Source: JAPPFW01 sp965231815 (GTDB taxonomy: Bacteria; Actinomycetota; Acidimicrobiia; Spongiisociales; Spongiisociaceae). Taken from it: DNA of 64,000 nucleotides. The notes under the pieces are model-generated. The model did not search any database. It worked only from the letters and a program-made list of their open reading frames with translations, and was not told the origin of the DNA. The stretch is taken from contig OZ246890.1 in the NCBI GenBank assembly GCA_965231815.1, positions 558,001-622,000 of the forward strand, read 5' to 3'. Below are positions 37,300-46,372 of the stretch, piece by piece; positions within the stretch are counted from its first letter, which is position 1, and each line of letters starts with the position of its first letter. Made by a program: the position numbers and the translations under genes.

Positions 37300-37441
37300 G
37301 AAACCGACCTTTCACCCGCGGGTGACCCTCCAACACCGGCCCGGGATGGGAAACACCGATAGCTGTATTACCTGGTCAGGAGCGTGATTACGGCGTAATC
37401 GACTCATCTGTCAAACCCCCATCCATGAATAATCGGGGCTA
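37300..37441 (+). repeat. MITE family A, copy 3 (right part only)
   Basis: The sequence from about 37300 matches the second two thirds of copy 2, including TTCACCCGCGGGTGA and the end CCATGAATAATCGGGGCTA. The left end is replaced by the gene fragment before it. It ends 41 bp from the last codon of the restriction gene. Confidence 0.75.
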
Positions 37442-37481
37442 ATGGGCCGGTCTCGCGTGCGACCACCCGTCCGTTGGGGCG

Positions 37482-39593
37482 TCAGGCGGTCGGGCTGAGC
37501 GCGTCTACATCCTGTTCCGAGATCCTCTGAACCAGCCTGTACACCCGGCCTGCCTTCTCGGCGCTATCTACGTAGTCTTGGTAGGCCTGCAGGGCGTTGT
37601 CGATCAGTTGGTCGTACATTACGACCCTCGCTCGGGACGCGGCAAGCATTTCTCGGGACCTTTGCTCGCTCGTATCGGTCTCGTCCCAATCACTCAGCCG
37701 TCGCCCGACGACAACGACTATCTCCACCGGTTCGCTGCCGCGGCCGGCGGCTGCGAGTATCTTCTCAGCAGCTGTGTAGTATTTCGATAGTTGCTCGTTC
37801 AGGGCAGTGGTACTGATGCGTTTCTGCGCGCGTTTGAGTTCGATGATGACGTGTTTGTTCCCCGTGGTGCTGTACTTGACATCCACCCGGGCCCGTTTCT
37901 GCTCTTCGGTCAGCGTATGGCACACCTCGTCGAGTGCGGTCGTGATTTTTCTCTCCATGTGCTCGGTGTGAGTCGCTCTTTCCCAGGAAGGGTCTAGTAG
38001 CCAGAGGTGCTTGTACAGATGCTCCTGCATCGCCCGCTCCTTAGCGTTCTCGTCCACGAGGCCCGTCAGCTTGTGGATAATCCGTAGGCGTTCCTTCGCT
38101 ATCTGGTAGTAGGCGCTGGCCTCCAGGTCATCCAGTTGGACGAACACCTGTTGCAGAACGTCAAGGTTCTCCGTGGAAATCTCATCAAGCCTGTAGAGCA
38201 TGTTCCTCAGCTTGAGGCTCTCGAAAGCGAGGACGCCGCTCACGACGAGTTGCCGCTTGTTGGACTCGTCTTCAATCGGCAACTCGTTGATTCGACCGAA
38301 CAGCCGCCGGGCTGCGACCTTCTGGTCGGGGTCCAGTTCTGTGAACCACTCCTGGATCCCGGGGTAGACGACGGCCTGCTCCGTCCCCTGTGATCGGCGC
38401 AGCTTGGTCCATCGACCCTGCACATGCTTCAACTCATCCCTCAGCTTGGCCTTGAGGGCCTGGTAGCGGGGGTCCTCTTCAATAAGCTTCTGCCGACTTG
38501 TGGTGGCGATATCCTCAGCGTCGTCCAAATCAAGGAAGTCGGCATGGATCTCGCCGAGCATGTACTTGGTGTAGAGACCGCCCTCGCCAAACTCTTCCAG
38601 AATATCCTCTTGGGCCAGCTTGCCGCGCACGAGGACTACCAGCTTGTTGATGCTCTCGAATGTGTCCGTATCCTTGAGTTGCCCCGCCATGGAAGCTGTT
38701 CCGATCCAACCGTCGATCACCCACTCGGGATGCCCTTCCAACGCTCCTGAGCGTTCCTCCCGGCTCTCGAGGTTGCCGGCCGTGCCGGCCACGCTGTTGC
38801 CTATGTCACCGAAGGTCCAGATGTACTGGACTTTGTCCTGGTAATAGCGGTCGGTCGCCGATATGGGTTCTCCGTCCAGGGTGATCGCGAAGCGATGCTC
38901 TGCCCCTATGATGCTGAACCGCCGGGCGAGGCGCCTCCTCAACGCCTTACCCGTCCACTGAAGTTTCCGCTTCATGTTCGTGAGGGTGATACGAGTGCCC
39001 CTAGGAGGGTCCTGAAAAACGAGCCTTTCGGGGTTCGGTGATTGGTAAAGCGCCTGGTCAGAGAGTTATGGGTTAGCGGGTGAACCCCTTTGTACGGGGT
39101 TTCTCAGCACCCTCCTAGCAAGGTCAATCTCCGCGCTCGCAACAGGATCAGGCTCGTATCGCCCTTCCCCGCCGTCCCGTATCTCGGTTTCAATATCCTC
39201 CGCGTCCATGACGAAACCGTGCTTCTCGCCACCGGCAACGCTCTCGACGCGGACCGTTCGGGCAATTGAGAAGAGGGACAACTTCCCGATTCCCTTCCGT
39301 CCCATGACCGGTCGGTCGAACCGCGGCGTTCGGGGTGCGACCTTCCTCCGCTCGTATCCGACGTGCAAGTACTTCTGATTGGCATCCGCAATCGTCATTC
39401 CGTGCCCGTCGTCCTCAATCACGACCCGGCCCCTAGACGCGTCAATGGAGATCCGAACGTGCTCCGCGTCCGCGTCCCATGAATTGGCAACCACCTCCGA
39501 AAGAACGGCAGCCACATTCGAGTACAGCCCAAGACCCAGATGCCGGAGCACGTTCAGGCTCACGGTCATCTGATATGTGTGGTCTCCGCTCAC
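37482..39593 (-). pseudogene. GHKL-ATPase restriction endonuclease-like gene split by a MITE
   Basis: The 5' part (39593 to about 39119) is a GHKL ATPase domain: LSEVVANSWDADAEHV (N box), VIEDDGHGMTI (G1) and GRKGIGKLSLF (G2). A 118-bp element at 39001-39118 interrupts it. Removing 114 bp gives an open frame of 665 residues in which ...SAEIDLARGTRITLTNMKRKLQ continues into the last GHKL strand. The C-terminal part has RVDVKYSTTGNKHVIIELKRAQK, a PD-(D/E)xK-like site. GHKL plus nuclease beside a C5-methyltransferase resembles BbrUII/HgiDII-type restriction enzymes. Its start overlaps the methyltransferase stop by 4 bp. Confidence 0.85.
39001..39118. mobile_element. MITE family B, copy 2 (118 bp, inserted in restriction gene)
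   Basis: It has the same length, ends and internal hairpin as the copy at 3416-3533, in the same orientation, with CTAG on both sides. The interior differs at a modest number of sites, so the two copies are related by transposition and not by duplication of the whole neighbourhood. Confidence 0.85.
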
Positions 39594-40645
39594 GACTTTT
39601 CCTTCAGGTGATCCACGATCGACTTACCGATCGCCTCGCCCAGCTTCGCCGGCACAGCGTTCCCGATAAGGCGGGCAACAGGACCTATCTTCACGATTGT
39701 CCCTTCAGGAACGAACGAGTAATCCGCCGGGAAGGTCTGAAGCAGTGCCCCCTCCCGAAGGGAAATAGCGCGATCCTGGTCGGGATGGCCGAAACGTCCG
39801 TTCCCAAAGCCATGGAACTGGGTGGTGATGGTCGGAGCGGGACGGTCCCACTCCATCCGCCCATAGACACCCGGGTAGGTGCGACCGCTGGTCCTGGTAT
39901 GGCAGGGTGCACGCAGCGCCTCGTCCCAGTCCCGCCAGGTTCCGCCGGCCTTCGCCGCGCGTATCCGTCGGAGGTTCTTCTCGGAGAGTCCGCTCGCTTT
40001 GTGCAGAGGATCAGACTTGTCGGCGCCGCCAGCCGGTAACGAAACCAAATGACCGATAGTGTCCCGCACAGTCACCCATCCGCTATCCGGGTGGGTCGGA
40101 GCAGCCAGATCGATACGCCCCAGTTGTGAAGCCAGGAGCACCAAGCGCGACCTCGTCTGGGGGACTCCGTACGCCGCGCATCGAACGACGCTGTGTGTGT
40201 ACTGGTAACCGGCCTCCCCCAGAACCGACAGGAAACGCTGGAACACGGAGCGGCCGGTCAGACGCGGGACGTTTTCCATCGTGACCACCTCCGGCTTGAG
40301 CTCAGTGACGAGGGCGCCGAACTTGTCAAGCAGGCCCCATCGCTCAAGGCCGGCGCCCCCACCTCTGGTGTAGGACGAGAACGGTTGACAGGGCGCGCAG
40401 CCGGCAAGCACCCGAGGGCCGGTATCGGGATAAAGTGACGCAACAAACTCCGCCGACGCCTCAGTGATGTCCCGTCCGTGGAACGGCGCTTCGACGTTCG
40501 CTTCGAAGGGATGACGGCAGACCGGGTCGATGTCGATTCCAGCTACGACGTTCATGCCGGCTTTCTGCAACCCGTAAGAAAGCCCCCCTGCACCACAGAA
40601 GAGATCAACTACGGCCGGATAGCAAGTTTCGGAAGCAGCCGTCAT
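39590..40645 (-). CDS. C5-cytosine DNA methyltransferase
   Basis: The 351-residue enzyme has the C5-MTase motifs in order: VDLFCGAGGLSYGLQKAG (I), CAPCQPFSSY with the catalytic Cys (IV), TMENVPRL (VI), QTRSRLVLLAS (VIII) and RLIGNAVPAKLGEAI (X). It transfers a methyl group from AdoMet to a cytosine in a specific site, protecting DNA from the paired nuclease. It is the first gene of the unit and overlaps the GHKL restriction gene by 4 bp. Since the nuclease gene is broken, this methylase now acts alone. The target sequence cannot be read from the protein. Confidence 0.93.
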   Translation of the reverse strand: MTAASETCYPAVVDLFCGAGGLSYGLQKAGMNVVAGIDIDPVCRHPFEANVEAPFHGRDITEASAEFVASLYPDTGPRVLAGCAPCQPFSSYTRGGGAGLERWGLLDKFGALVTELKPEVVTMENVPRLTGRSVFQRFLSVLGEAGYQYTHSVVRCAAYGVPQTRSRLVLLASQLGRIDLAAPTHPDSGWVTVRDTIGHLVSLPAGGADKSDPLHKASGLSEKNLRRIRAAKAGGTWRDWDEALRAPCHTRTSGRTYPGVYGRMEWDRPAPTITTQFHGFGNGRFGHPDQDRAISLREGALLQTFPADYSFVPEGTIVKIGPVARLIGNAVPAKLGEAIGKSIVDHLKEKS

Positions 40646-40690
40646 GCCGCGTACCCTAGCCGTGTCGGAGCGCGGGTCGGAGACCTTGTC

Positions 40691-40899
40691 CTAGCCCTGA
40701 TTATTCAGGTTTCCCACACACCGCGCCATGTAACGCCAGTTCAACACGAGTATCAGGAGAAACCTATCGTTCACCCTTGCAGGTGAATCTCCACACCGGA
40801 GAGGGAGGGAAACGCCGATAGCTGTATTGCCTGGTAAGGGGTACGAATATGGTCTACTCCGCTCATCCTCCAAGCCTCCATCCATGAATAATCGGGCTA
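40691..40899 (+). repeat. MITE family A, copy 4 (209 bp)
   Basis: This full copy is close to copy 2, with ends CTAGCCCTGATTATTCA and TGAATAATCGGGCTAA (one G lost at the right end). It begins 45 bp upstream of the methyltransferase start, so the restriction-modification unit lies between copies 3 and 4. Confidence 0.85.
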
Positions 40900-40904
40900 A
40901 CGAC

Positions 40905-41081
40905 TTGCCGAGGGTTCTCGGTGGGGCTTGTCTGGCTGCGCATGTCGCGACAAGCCGTTTTGTTGTTGATTCGCTGGTACCCGAGGGTTTCGAGGACATG
41001 TCATTGGAAGGTCCGGATACCCGCCATGTCCAGATCAAGTCACGGCTCCCGCATCGTGGCGGGGCTAGGAGCAGGCTGTAA
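40905..41081 (+). pseudogene. Gene fragment of unknown family
   Basis: A 60-residue open stretch after the MITE (LPRVLGGACLAAHVATSRFVVDSLVPEGFEDMSLEG followed by HVQIKSR) has protein-like composition and resembles the start of nuclease-type proteins with a QxK motif. It has no start codon of its own and ends in a stop. I think the MITE or a deletion removed the rest. The family is not certain. Confidence 0.35.
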
Positions 41082-41341
41082 GGGTGCCTCGGTACCGGTG
41101 AGCACACCATTGAGAAACACGCCACATTGCTGGCGGTCGACCGCATACGATCATCGCCACCTGCTACAGAGATCGACAAGGCCCCCAAGCGAGTTGTAAG
41201 AGGACGAGGAGGAACTCGCCGACGTGGCCGACGGGAGCATCGACAGTGGCTTTCTGGTCACTAGCCAACTCCAGTTCGACCGCGACGAGTTCGGCTCGAA
41301 CCCTTCGGAGTTCTTCTCTGGGTCGCCGGCCGACGCCGGGT

Positions 41342-41881
41342 TTAGTTGGCGGCGGTGAGGACTTCGGTTCGGCCCTTTACCTGTCCGACGGTTTCGACGA
41401 GTTTGGACACGGCGTCAGTGAGGTTTTTGATTTGTTGGTCGGTGTGGGCGGATCTGAGGGCCATCTCTTCTTGTATGGCGGCGGTGAAATTGTCGATGCG
41501 TTGGTCGGTGTGGGCGGATCTGAGGGCCATTTCTTCTTGTATGGCGGCGGTGAGGGTTTCGATTTGCCGGTCGGTGTGGGCGGATCTGAGGGCCATTTCT
41601 TCTTGTATGGCGGCGGTGAAATTGTCGATGCGTTGGTCGGTGTGGGCGGATCTGAGGGCCATTTCTTCCTTCAGTTCTCGCCGTAACGTTGCGTTGTCTG
41701 CCTTCGCGTCTTTTCGCGCCGCGGCGATTTCGGCTTTGAGTTCGTCTCGCGCCGCGGCGATTTCGTGCCGTATCGCCTTGTTGTCGGCGCGCCGGGATCG
41801 TTCCAGGAACAGTATCACGGTAAGGATGAGCCCGACTAGGCCAAGGATGAGCCCGACTAGGCCGATGATTATCTGCTCCAT
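41342..41881 (-). CDS. Membrane-anchored coiled-coil repeat protein, copy 4
   Basis: The start is MEQIIIGLVGLILGLVGLILTVILFLERSRRAD, a single membrane helix. It is followed by a coiled coil containing four 22-residue units of the type EEMALRSAHTDQRIDNFTAAIQ, the last diverged into TDQQIKNLTDAVSKL. The product is about 179 residues. The upstream 110 bp are conserved in all copies, including an A/T-rich TTCTACAATGCTTAG-like block that may be the promoter. It is the most regular member of the family, and the exact repeats allow unit number to change by slippage. Confidence 0.78.
   Translation of the reverse strand: MEQIIIGLVGLILGLVGLILTVILFLERSRRADNKAIRHEIAAARDELKAEIAAARKDAKADNATLRRELKEEMALRSAHTDQRIDNFTAAIQEEMALRSAHTDRQIETLTAAIQEEMALRSAHTDQRIDNFTAAIQEEMALRSAHTDQQIKNLTDAVSKLVETVGQVKGRTEVLTAAN
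41429..41668 (-). repeat. 66-bp tandem repeats inside coiled-coil gene
   Basis: A 66-bp unit encoding 22 residues is repeated about 3.6 times with few differences. Its period is a whole number of codons, so gain or loss of a unit keeps the frame. This is coding repetition and not a CRISPR array, since no unique spacers separate the units. Confidence 0.85.
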
Positions 41882-42400
41882 CAACACCCTCTCAATCGTA
41901 CCAGCTTGCTAGCGGGACCGGCCTGTGACTTGATCCGTGTCAGAACCGCCGACCGCCCGAAGCAACTAATAGCATTCTACAATGCTTAGTAGCAGTATTC
42001 TATACTATATTATGGAAGGTCCTTCATTGCTACCCTCTTTATCGCCACTGCCTGGCAGAAGGATCCTCTATCGACGAGTGGGTTCACGAACTTCCGATGG
42101 ATAGCGGCGGCCCTTCAGTTCCCCGACGTAGAGCGCTCGCGATCCGGCTGAGCCACTTGATGATGTGTTGCATCATCAAGCCACCGCGTCGTTGACGCTT
42201 GTTATAGGCCGTCCGGGCGGGCAGGTAGGGGAACCAGGGCCTCAGATGAGCATATGTTGGAAACGGACTTCGGATGTGTATCCCAACAGGGCCTGTATGA
42301 CAGCCAAAGTCAACCAACTCGGCGCCCGACAAGCGGGGAACGATCCCCCACTGCGGGATACTCGGACGCAAACTCGGGATGCTGGACCATCAGATCATCT

Positions 42401-42625
42401 GTGGTTACGTACGAATGGTCTGCGTTCAAGCATGGTCTGTCTGAGAGAGACATCCAGCGTGCGTTCGACGCCCCGATCTATGACGAGCCTGTAACTACCC
42501 GACAGGGGAACCCTGGACTGCACGTGGAGGGACTATCCGCGTCGTTGGGGCTGCCGATCGAAGTGCTCGGGGAGTATGACCCGGGGACAGGCGATCTGGT
42601 GGTGTACCACGCCCAGCGGGTGTAA
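42401..42625 (+). CDS. Small toxin-like protein
   Basis: From GTG 42401 the 74-residue product reads TYEWSAFKHGLSERDIQRAFDAPIYD and ends TGDLVVYHAQRV. It resembles small toxin-like proteins of the form 'FKHGLS-EDI--A ... LEV--E---G---V-HA-'. No ribosome site is strong, and a longer frame opens at 42254. No antitoxin partner is visible beside it on the same strand, so it may be a relic. Confidence 0.4.
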   Translation: MVTYEWSAFKHGLSERDIQRAFDAPIYDEPVTTRQGNPGLHVEGLSASLGLPIEVLGEYDPGTGDLVVYHAQRV

Positions 42626-42728
42626 GGGAATCAGCGGTTGTTGGTCGGAAACCGGCTTCTAGAGAGCTGTGACCTTCACCATTCGGCCTGTAGGCTTCCC
42701 GTCGGATACCGCCGCGATCCAGAAATGA

Positions 42729-42908
42729 TCAGTCAGGCAAGTCCGGGTCGGTACGGACGATGTAGCTGTCTTCGAGTATGTAACCGTCCGGTAGCTGGCT
42801 GATCAGGTAGTCGCGGGACCTCTGGAAAATGTGGTCGTATGCGGCTGCGTCGGACTCGCGGATCAGCCGAGCGTCGCGCTCTTCGCGGGTCTCAGTGCGG
42901 GTAACCAT
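42729..42908 (-). CDS. Small 59-residue open frame
   Basis: The frame starts MVTRTETREERDARLI and continues RESDAAAYDHIFQRSRDYLI to DPDLPD. It is highly charged, probably helical and protein-like. It is convergent with the toxin-like gene, 104 bp away. I do not recognise the family. It could be a small antitoxin or regulator; the evidence is composition only. Confidence 0.35.
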   Translation of the reverse strand: MVTRTETREERDARLIRESDAAAYDHIFQRSRDYLISQLPDGYILEDSYIVRTDPDLPD

Positions 42909-43077
42909 CGCTGCTCACCTTGCCACCGTTAGGGCCGGTTGTCATGGATGGCCGAGGTGTCGTAGTCCAGGTTCGGGAGGTGACGTGGTCGCTAGTGCCT
43001 TAGCGAAGTCCCTGGTCAGGGGTGGTCGCGAAGGCCCCATCCGTATAGCGTCTCAGCTCTCGCCGCAAGCCGCGTTG

Positions 43078-43170
43078 TTTGCCTTCGAATACGATCGTTC
43101 GGTGGATGACCCTCAAACGGTCTACTTACCACAGCCGTCAGTAACTGTGACTGTGGGTCTCGTACATATC
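43078..43170 (+). pseudogene. Small fragment of the STAND gene 3' part
   Basis: The encoded FAFEYDRSVDDPQTVYLPQPSV resembles AAFEYSTSGGEYDCSVDDLQNVYLPHPSV in the STAND protein at 36.4 kb. Only about 30 codons are alike. It is a relic of a duplicated or lost relative in an otherwise non-coding 590-bp stretch (42909-43503). Confidence 0.5.
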
Positions 43171-43503
43171 GGGACGGTGCTTGACTGTCCGTCTCCCATG
43201 GGCCGGGTTCTGCCTTGGAGTGTGCTGAACAAGCCTATGCAATGGGGCGCGCTGTGTGGTTGACAACACTCTGGCCGGACTCTGGCCGGGTATTGACACC
43301 GCTAGCGGACCCCGGGACGCTTCATTTCGAGGCTTCGTGCAACGAGCGGGTTCCAGCGACCTTGTCAAGGCAACCTTCGCTGATCCAATAGACCCGTTTC
43401 GACGACCTACCCGAACACCCTGAGCCGCGTAGAGGCCAGTACAGAACCGATGAACGTGGAAGGGGTTTTCAGGTAGGGCCTGCATGTGGGTGGGTTGGAA
43501 CCG

Positions 43504-45653
43504 TCACCCAGGGCCTCGGCTTGGGGTGTCAAGCTGACGGCTGTCCAGAATGAGAAGGTCGAGGCCTTTCGCTACTGCGAGTTGTCGCGCTTGTTCTTCC
43601 GTGGCTTCGGATACCCGTCCGGTGGACACGACGAGATGGGTGTCGGCTGCGAGGAGAGCCGACAGTTCGATGTCTCGTTCTAGCTGCTCCGGGTCGAACC
43701 GTGCTGGGTTAGTTTTGGCTTCGCCGGCGACTATTTTTTCTCCTGTGATTCCGTAGAGGTCCACCTCTTTCCGTTTATTGTCGAAGAGCAGATCTATCCC
43801 GGGCAGCAGGAAGGTATGCGGGTCTTGGTTGGCGAGGACGGCGGCGGCGAACAGGTGCGGGATCACACCTTGGTCGGCTGCCCGGTCCACTAGGGCGCTG
43901 AGGCGGTAGTGCACCTCCGGGCCGCTGTCCGGGTTGCCGTCGGCTGGTTCGAAACGTGTGTTTGTTGCTCCACAGGCGGGACATTGGGGTTCTGGTGTGG
44001 TCTCGGGAAGAGGAACGAAGCTTCGGATCCTGCACTGGCAGCATCTGATCTTTAATCCTCGTTCCGCCCATGATCGGAAGCACAGCAGTTCCACGGCGCT
44101 CCCCGCGTTCTCTCCGAGACCCTTGATATGGGAGATCGGTAGGAAGCGACGTTTGGATCGCTGTCCCCATTCCGACGCCAGTTCCTCAAGACGGTCCCTG
44201 AGTCCGTCGGTCGGCGAGACGTGCTTGATGGCCCGCTGCAGGGCACGCTCCAAGTCTTGTGAACGGCGTGTACGGAGGGACTCGATCACTTGGATCGCGC
44301 TGTCGTGTAATAGCACCTCTACAGCGCCGAGTTCGTGTAGCCGGGAGGCCATCTGTCCTTTGTCTGAGAGTCGGGCTTGGGCGTTCCGGTTCTTCAGGAG
44401 CGCCCAGGTCGCCTCCGGCAGTGTGGGTACGCGCAACTCGATGCGGTACCTGTTCTGCGCATAGGTAGCGTATTCGAGTTCGTCCTCGGACCAGGAGGCG
44501 TCCTTCATGATCAAAGAAGCGGTGGTGGGCCGTTTCGGTAGGCCGTCGAAAGTGGAGGAAGAAACACGAACCAGGATGCGGCCACCACCTATGAACCGTA
44601 CAGGTGAATCGACTTCGACCACGGTGCTGTCGCGGTAGACCTGCACGAGAGTATGGGTCGTCTCGCCGTATCTCCTCGGGAAATGGAAATAGCTTCGAGG
44701 GTCTATATCCCGTCGATAGGTGAACGGTGCGCGCTTTGGGGGCAGCGGGGGGAACTGTATGTTGGTCCTCAGCGGTTCTATCGGCTCGATGAGACCAAGC
44801 AGGCCGGCGATCTGTCGATCTGATCCGGCTCGACAGAAACAGAACTCAGCACCACATCGGGTTCGACGTGCTCGGATCGCAAGAGGCGATGAGCGACGGC
44901 ATCGGCGAAGCCGGTCCAGTGGAAGATCTGCTCTGCGGGTACGAGCAGCATCGGCGCGGGCCTCAGAGTGAGGGAACGCAACGCGCGGAGGTTCCAGAAG
45001 TACACACAGTCCTCGACGCTGTCAGGTTCGGTTACCCAGACGATCGTCGGTGCCGCGAATGGACCACCCACGATTCGGTGTTCGGAGAAATGGGCCGCGC
45101 CGACATCAAGCCAACACATCTCTTCGAGTTGCGCCCGACCGATCAAGTCCGCGGTTCTCGGTCGCCATACTCGTACCGAGGCGCCCCCACAGTCTGCTTC
45201 TTGCTCGGCGGTGAGGTCACCGGCGGCGGTCTTTTCCCACAAGGCGCCACCGTCTCTAGCCAAAATGGCCGCCTGGTCAGCGAACCGCGGCCGTGTTTGC
45301 AGGTTGGCGGGGTGGGTACTGAACTGCGTCCGACCGGATTTGTCGATGTCCACCAGGTCTACAACCTGTAGACCGAGCGTCTCGGCGACCCTTTCGGCTA
45401 CGTCAGCATCGATGTTGACGTTGACCAACCCGTCCACTTCAGCGGTTTCCAACGTCTGAAGCCACCAATCATCAACTACACCGACCCCCGGGACAGGGAT
45501 GATCGGCTCGGAATAGCCCGCCCAACGCGTCGAAGCCTCCCGAATCGCCTCGACCACCCCACACATATCGTCCGGTCTTATCAGGTACCCGGCACGCGCC
45601 GGAAGCACCCTCACCCTAAAAGTCGACTGGCCGATAGGCCGTTCATACTTCAC
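43504..45653 (-). pseudogene. Zinc-ribbon protein with C-terminal nuclease-like domain, frameshifted
   Basis: The first part (GTG 45653 to about 44815) and the second part (to 43504) lie in different frames. At about 44805-44825 the sequence CAGATCGA is repeated in tandem; deleting one 8-bp copy joins ...VSVEPDQ to IAGLLGLIEPIEPLRTN and gives 713 residues. The second part has a four-Cys zinc ribbon (CCQC ... CPAC) and then KEVDLYGITGEKIVAGEAKT, which fits a PD-(D/E)xK nuclease site. The protein is not of a family I can name. Its place among defence genes suggests a defence role. Its 3' part is copied at 37.1 kb. Confidence 0.75.
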
Positions 45654-45799
45654 GATCGCACTCCCAGAAGAACCCCGGCGAGGGTAGCGGCCACTGCGTC
45701 AAACAGCGCTGGGGCGGTTCGGCGACCAAGATCTGGAGTACACGATCGAGAGGGCACACCACATCACTGACGATCGACCGGCATACGACCATCGCTCAC

Positions 45800-45960
45800 C
45801 TAGCCCTTCTCCAAAACTCCGAGCAAGTGCGAGCGCAGCTGCTCTCGGATCGCCGACAAGGCGAAACGCCACAGCCTCTCGCGTATCCACTCCGTAGTAG
45901 ACGTAGGACGGAAAGTCTCGGGAGTGGGTAGGAATCTCCTCACCGGGTCGTCCACTCACG
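45800..45960 (-). pseudogene. Fragment of hamB
   Basis: The frame reads GEEIPTHSRDFPSYVYYGVDTREAVAFRL-G-PRAAALALARSFGEG, nearly identical to HamB residues about 955-1005. Flanking sequence is unrelated to hamB. This is a third hamB-derived piece in the window. Confidence 0.8.
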
Positions 45961-46286
45961 GAAATCTCATAAAGGCCGAACCTCGGGCCTTCTTCGCCAC
46001 TCTCGCTATCGCCGGCCCCCGTCTGGTCACCGCCCGATGGAGGACTCCCCACCTGAATTCGCGCAAAGCCGGACCTCCCCGACGGCTTCAGCGCAGCAAA
46101 CGGGCTTGACGTGGTGAGACCTTGAGCAATCCATCCGGTATCGATTCAAAAAACGAGTAGAAGCTGGATGTGGCTTGCGTTCGCGGCCTGGCGTAGGTAC
46201 CGTTACCCGCACATGGCTGATCAAGCCCGCCGCGAGAGTTGCGTAAAGTACGCTTCGAATAACGTGCGCGTGGGTGGGCGGCGTGT

Positions 46287-46292
46287 TATATT
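46287..46292 (+). promoter_or_regulatory. Candidate -10 box of the first SLH gene
   Basis: TATATT lies 81 bp before the ATG of the first SLH gene, in a locally AT-rich spot. No clear -35 box is seen. A strong AAGGAAGGAAGGGAGGG ribosome site precedes the ATG at 46373. Confidence 0.25.
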
Positions 46293-46372
46293 GCATGGCT
46301 AGCCGAGACTTGGGACACACGGACCCTTCTCGGTGGCCGTATTAAGCATACAAAGGAAGGAAGGGAGGGCAA

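Noticed and set aside
41429..41668. CRISPR-like direct repeats
   Set aside because: The 66-bp units are contiguous with no unique spacers and lie in frame inside a coiled-coil gene.
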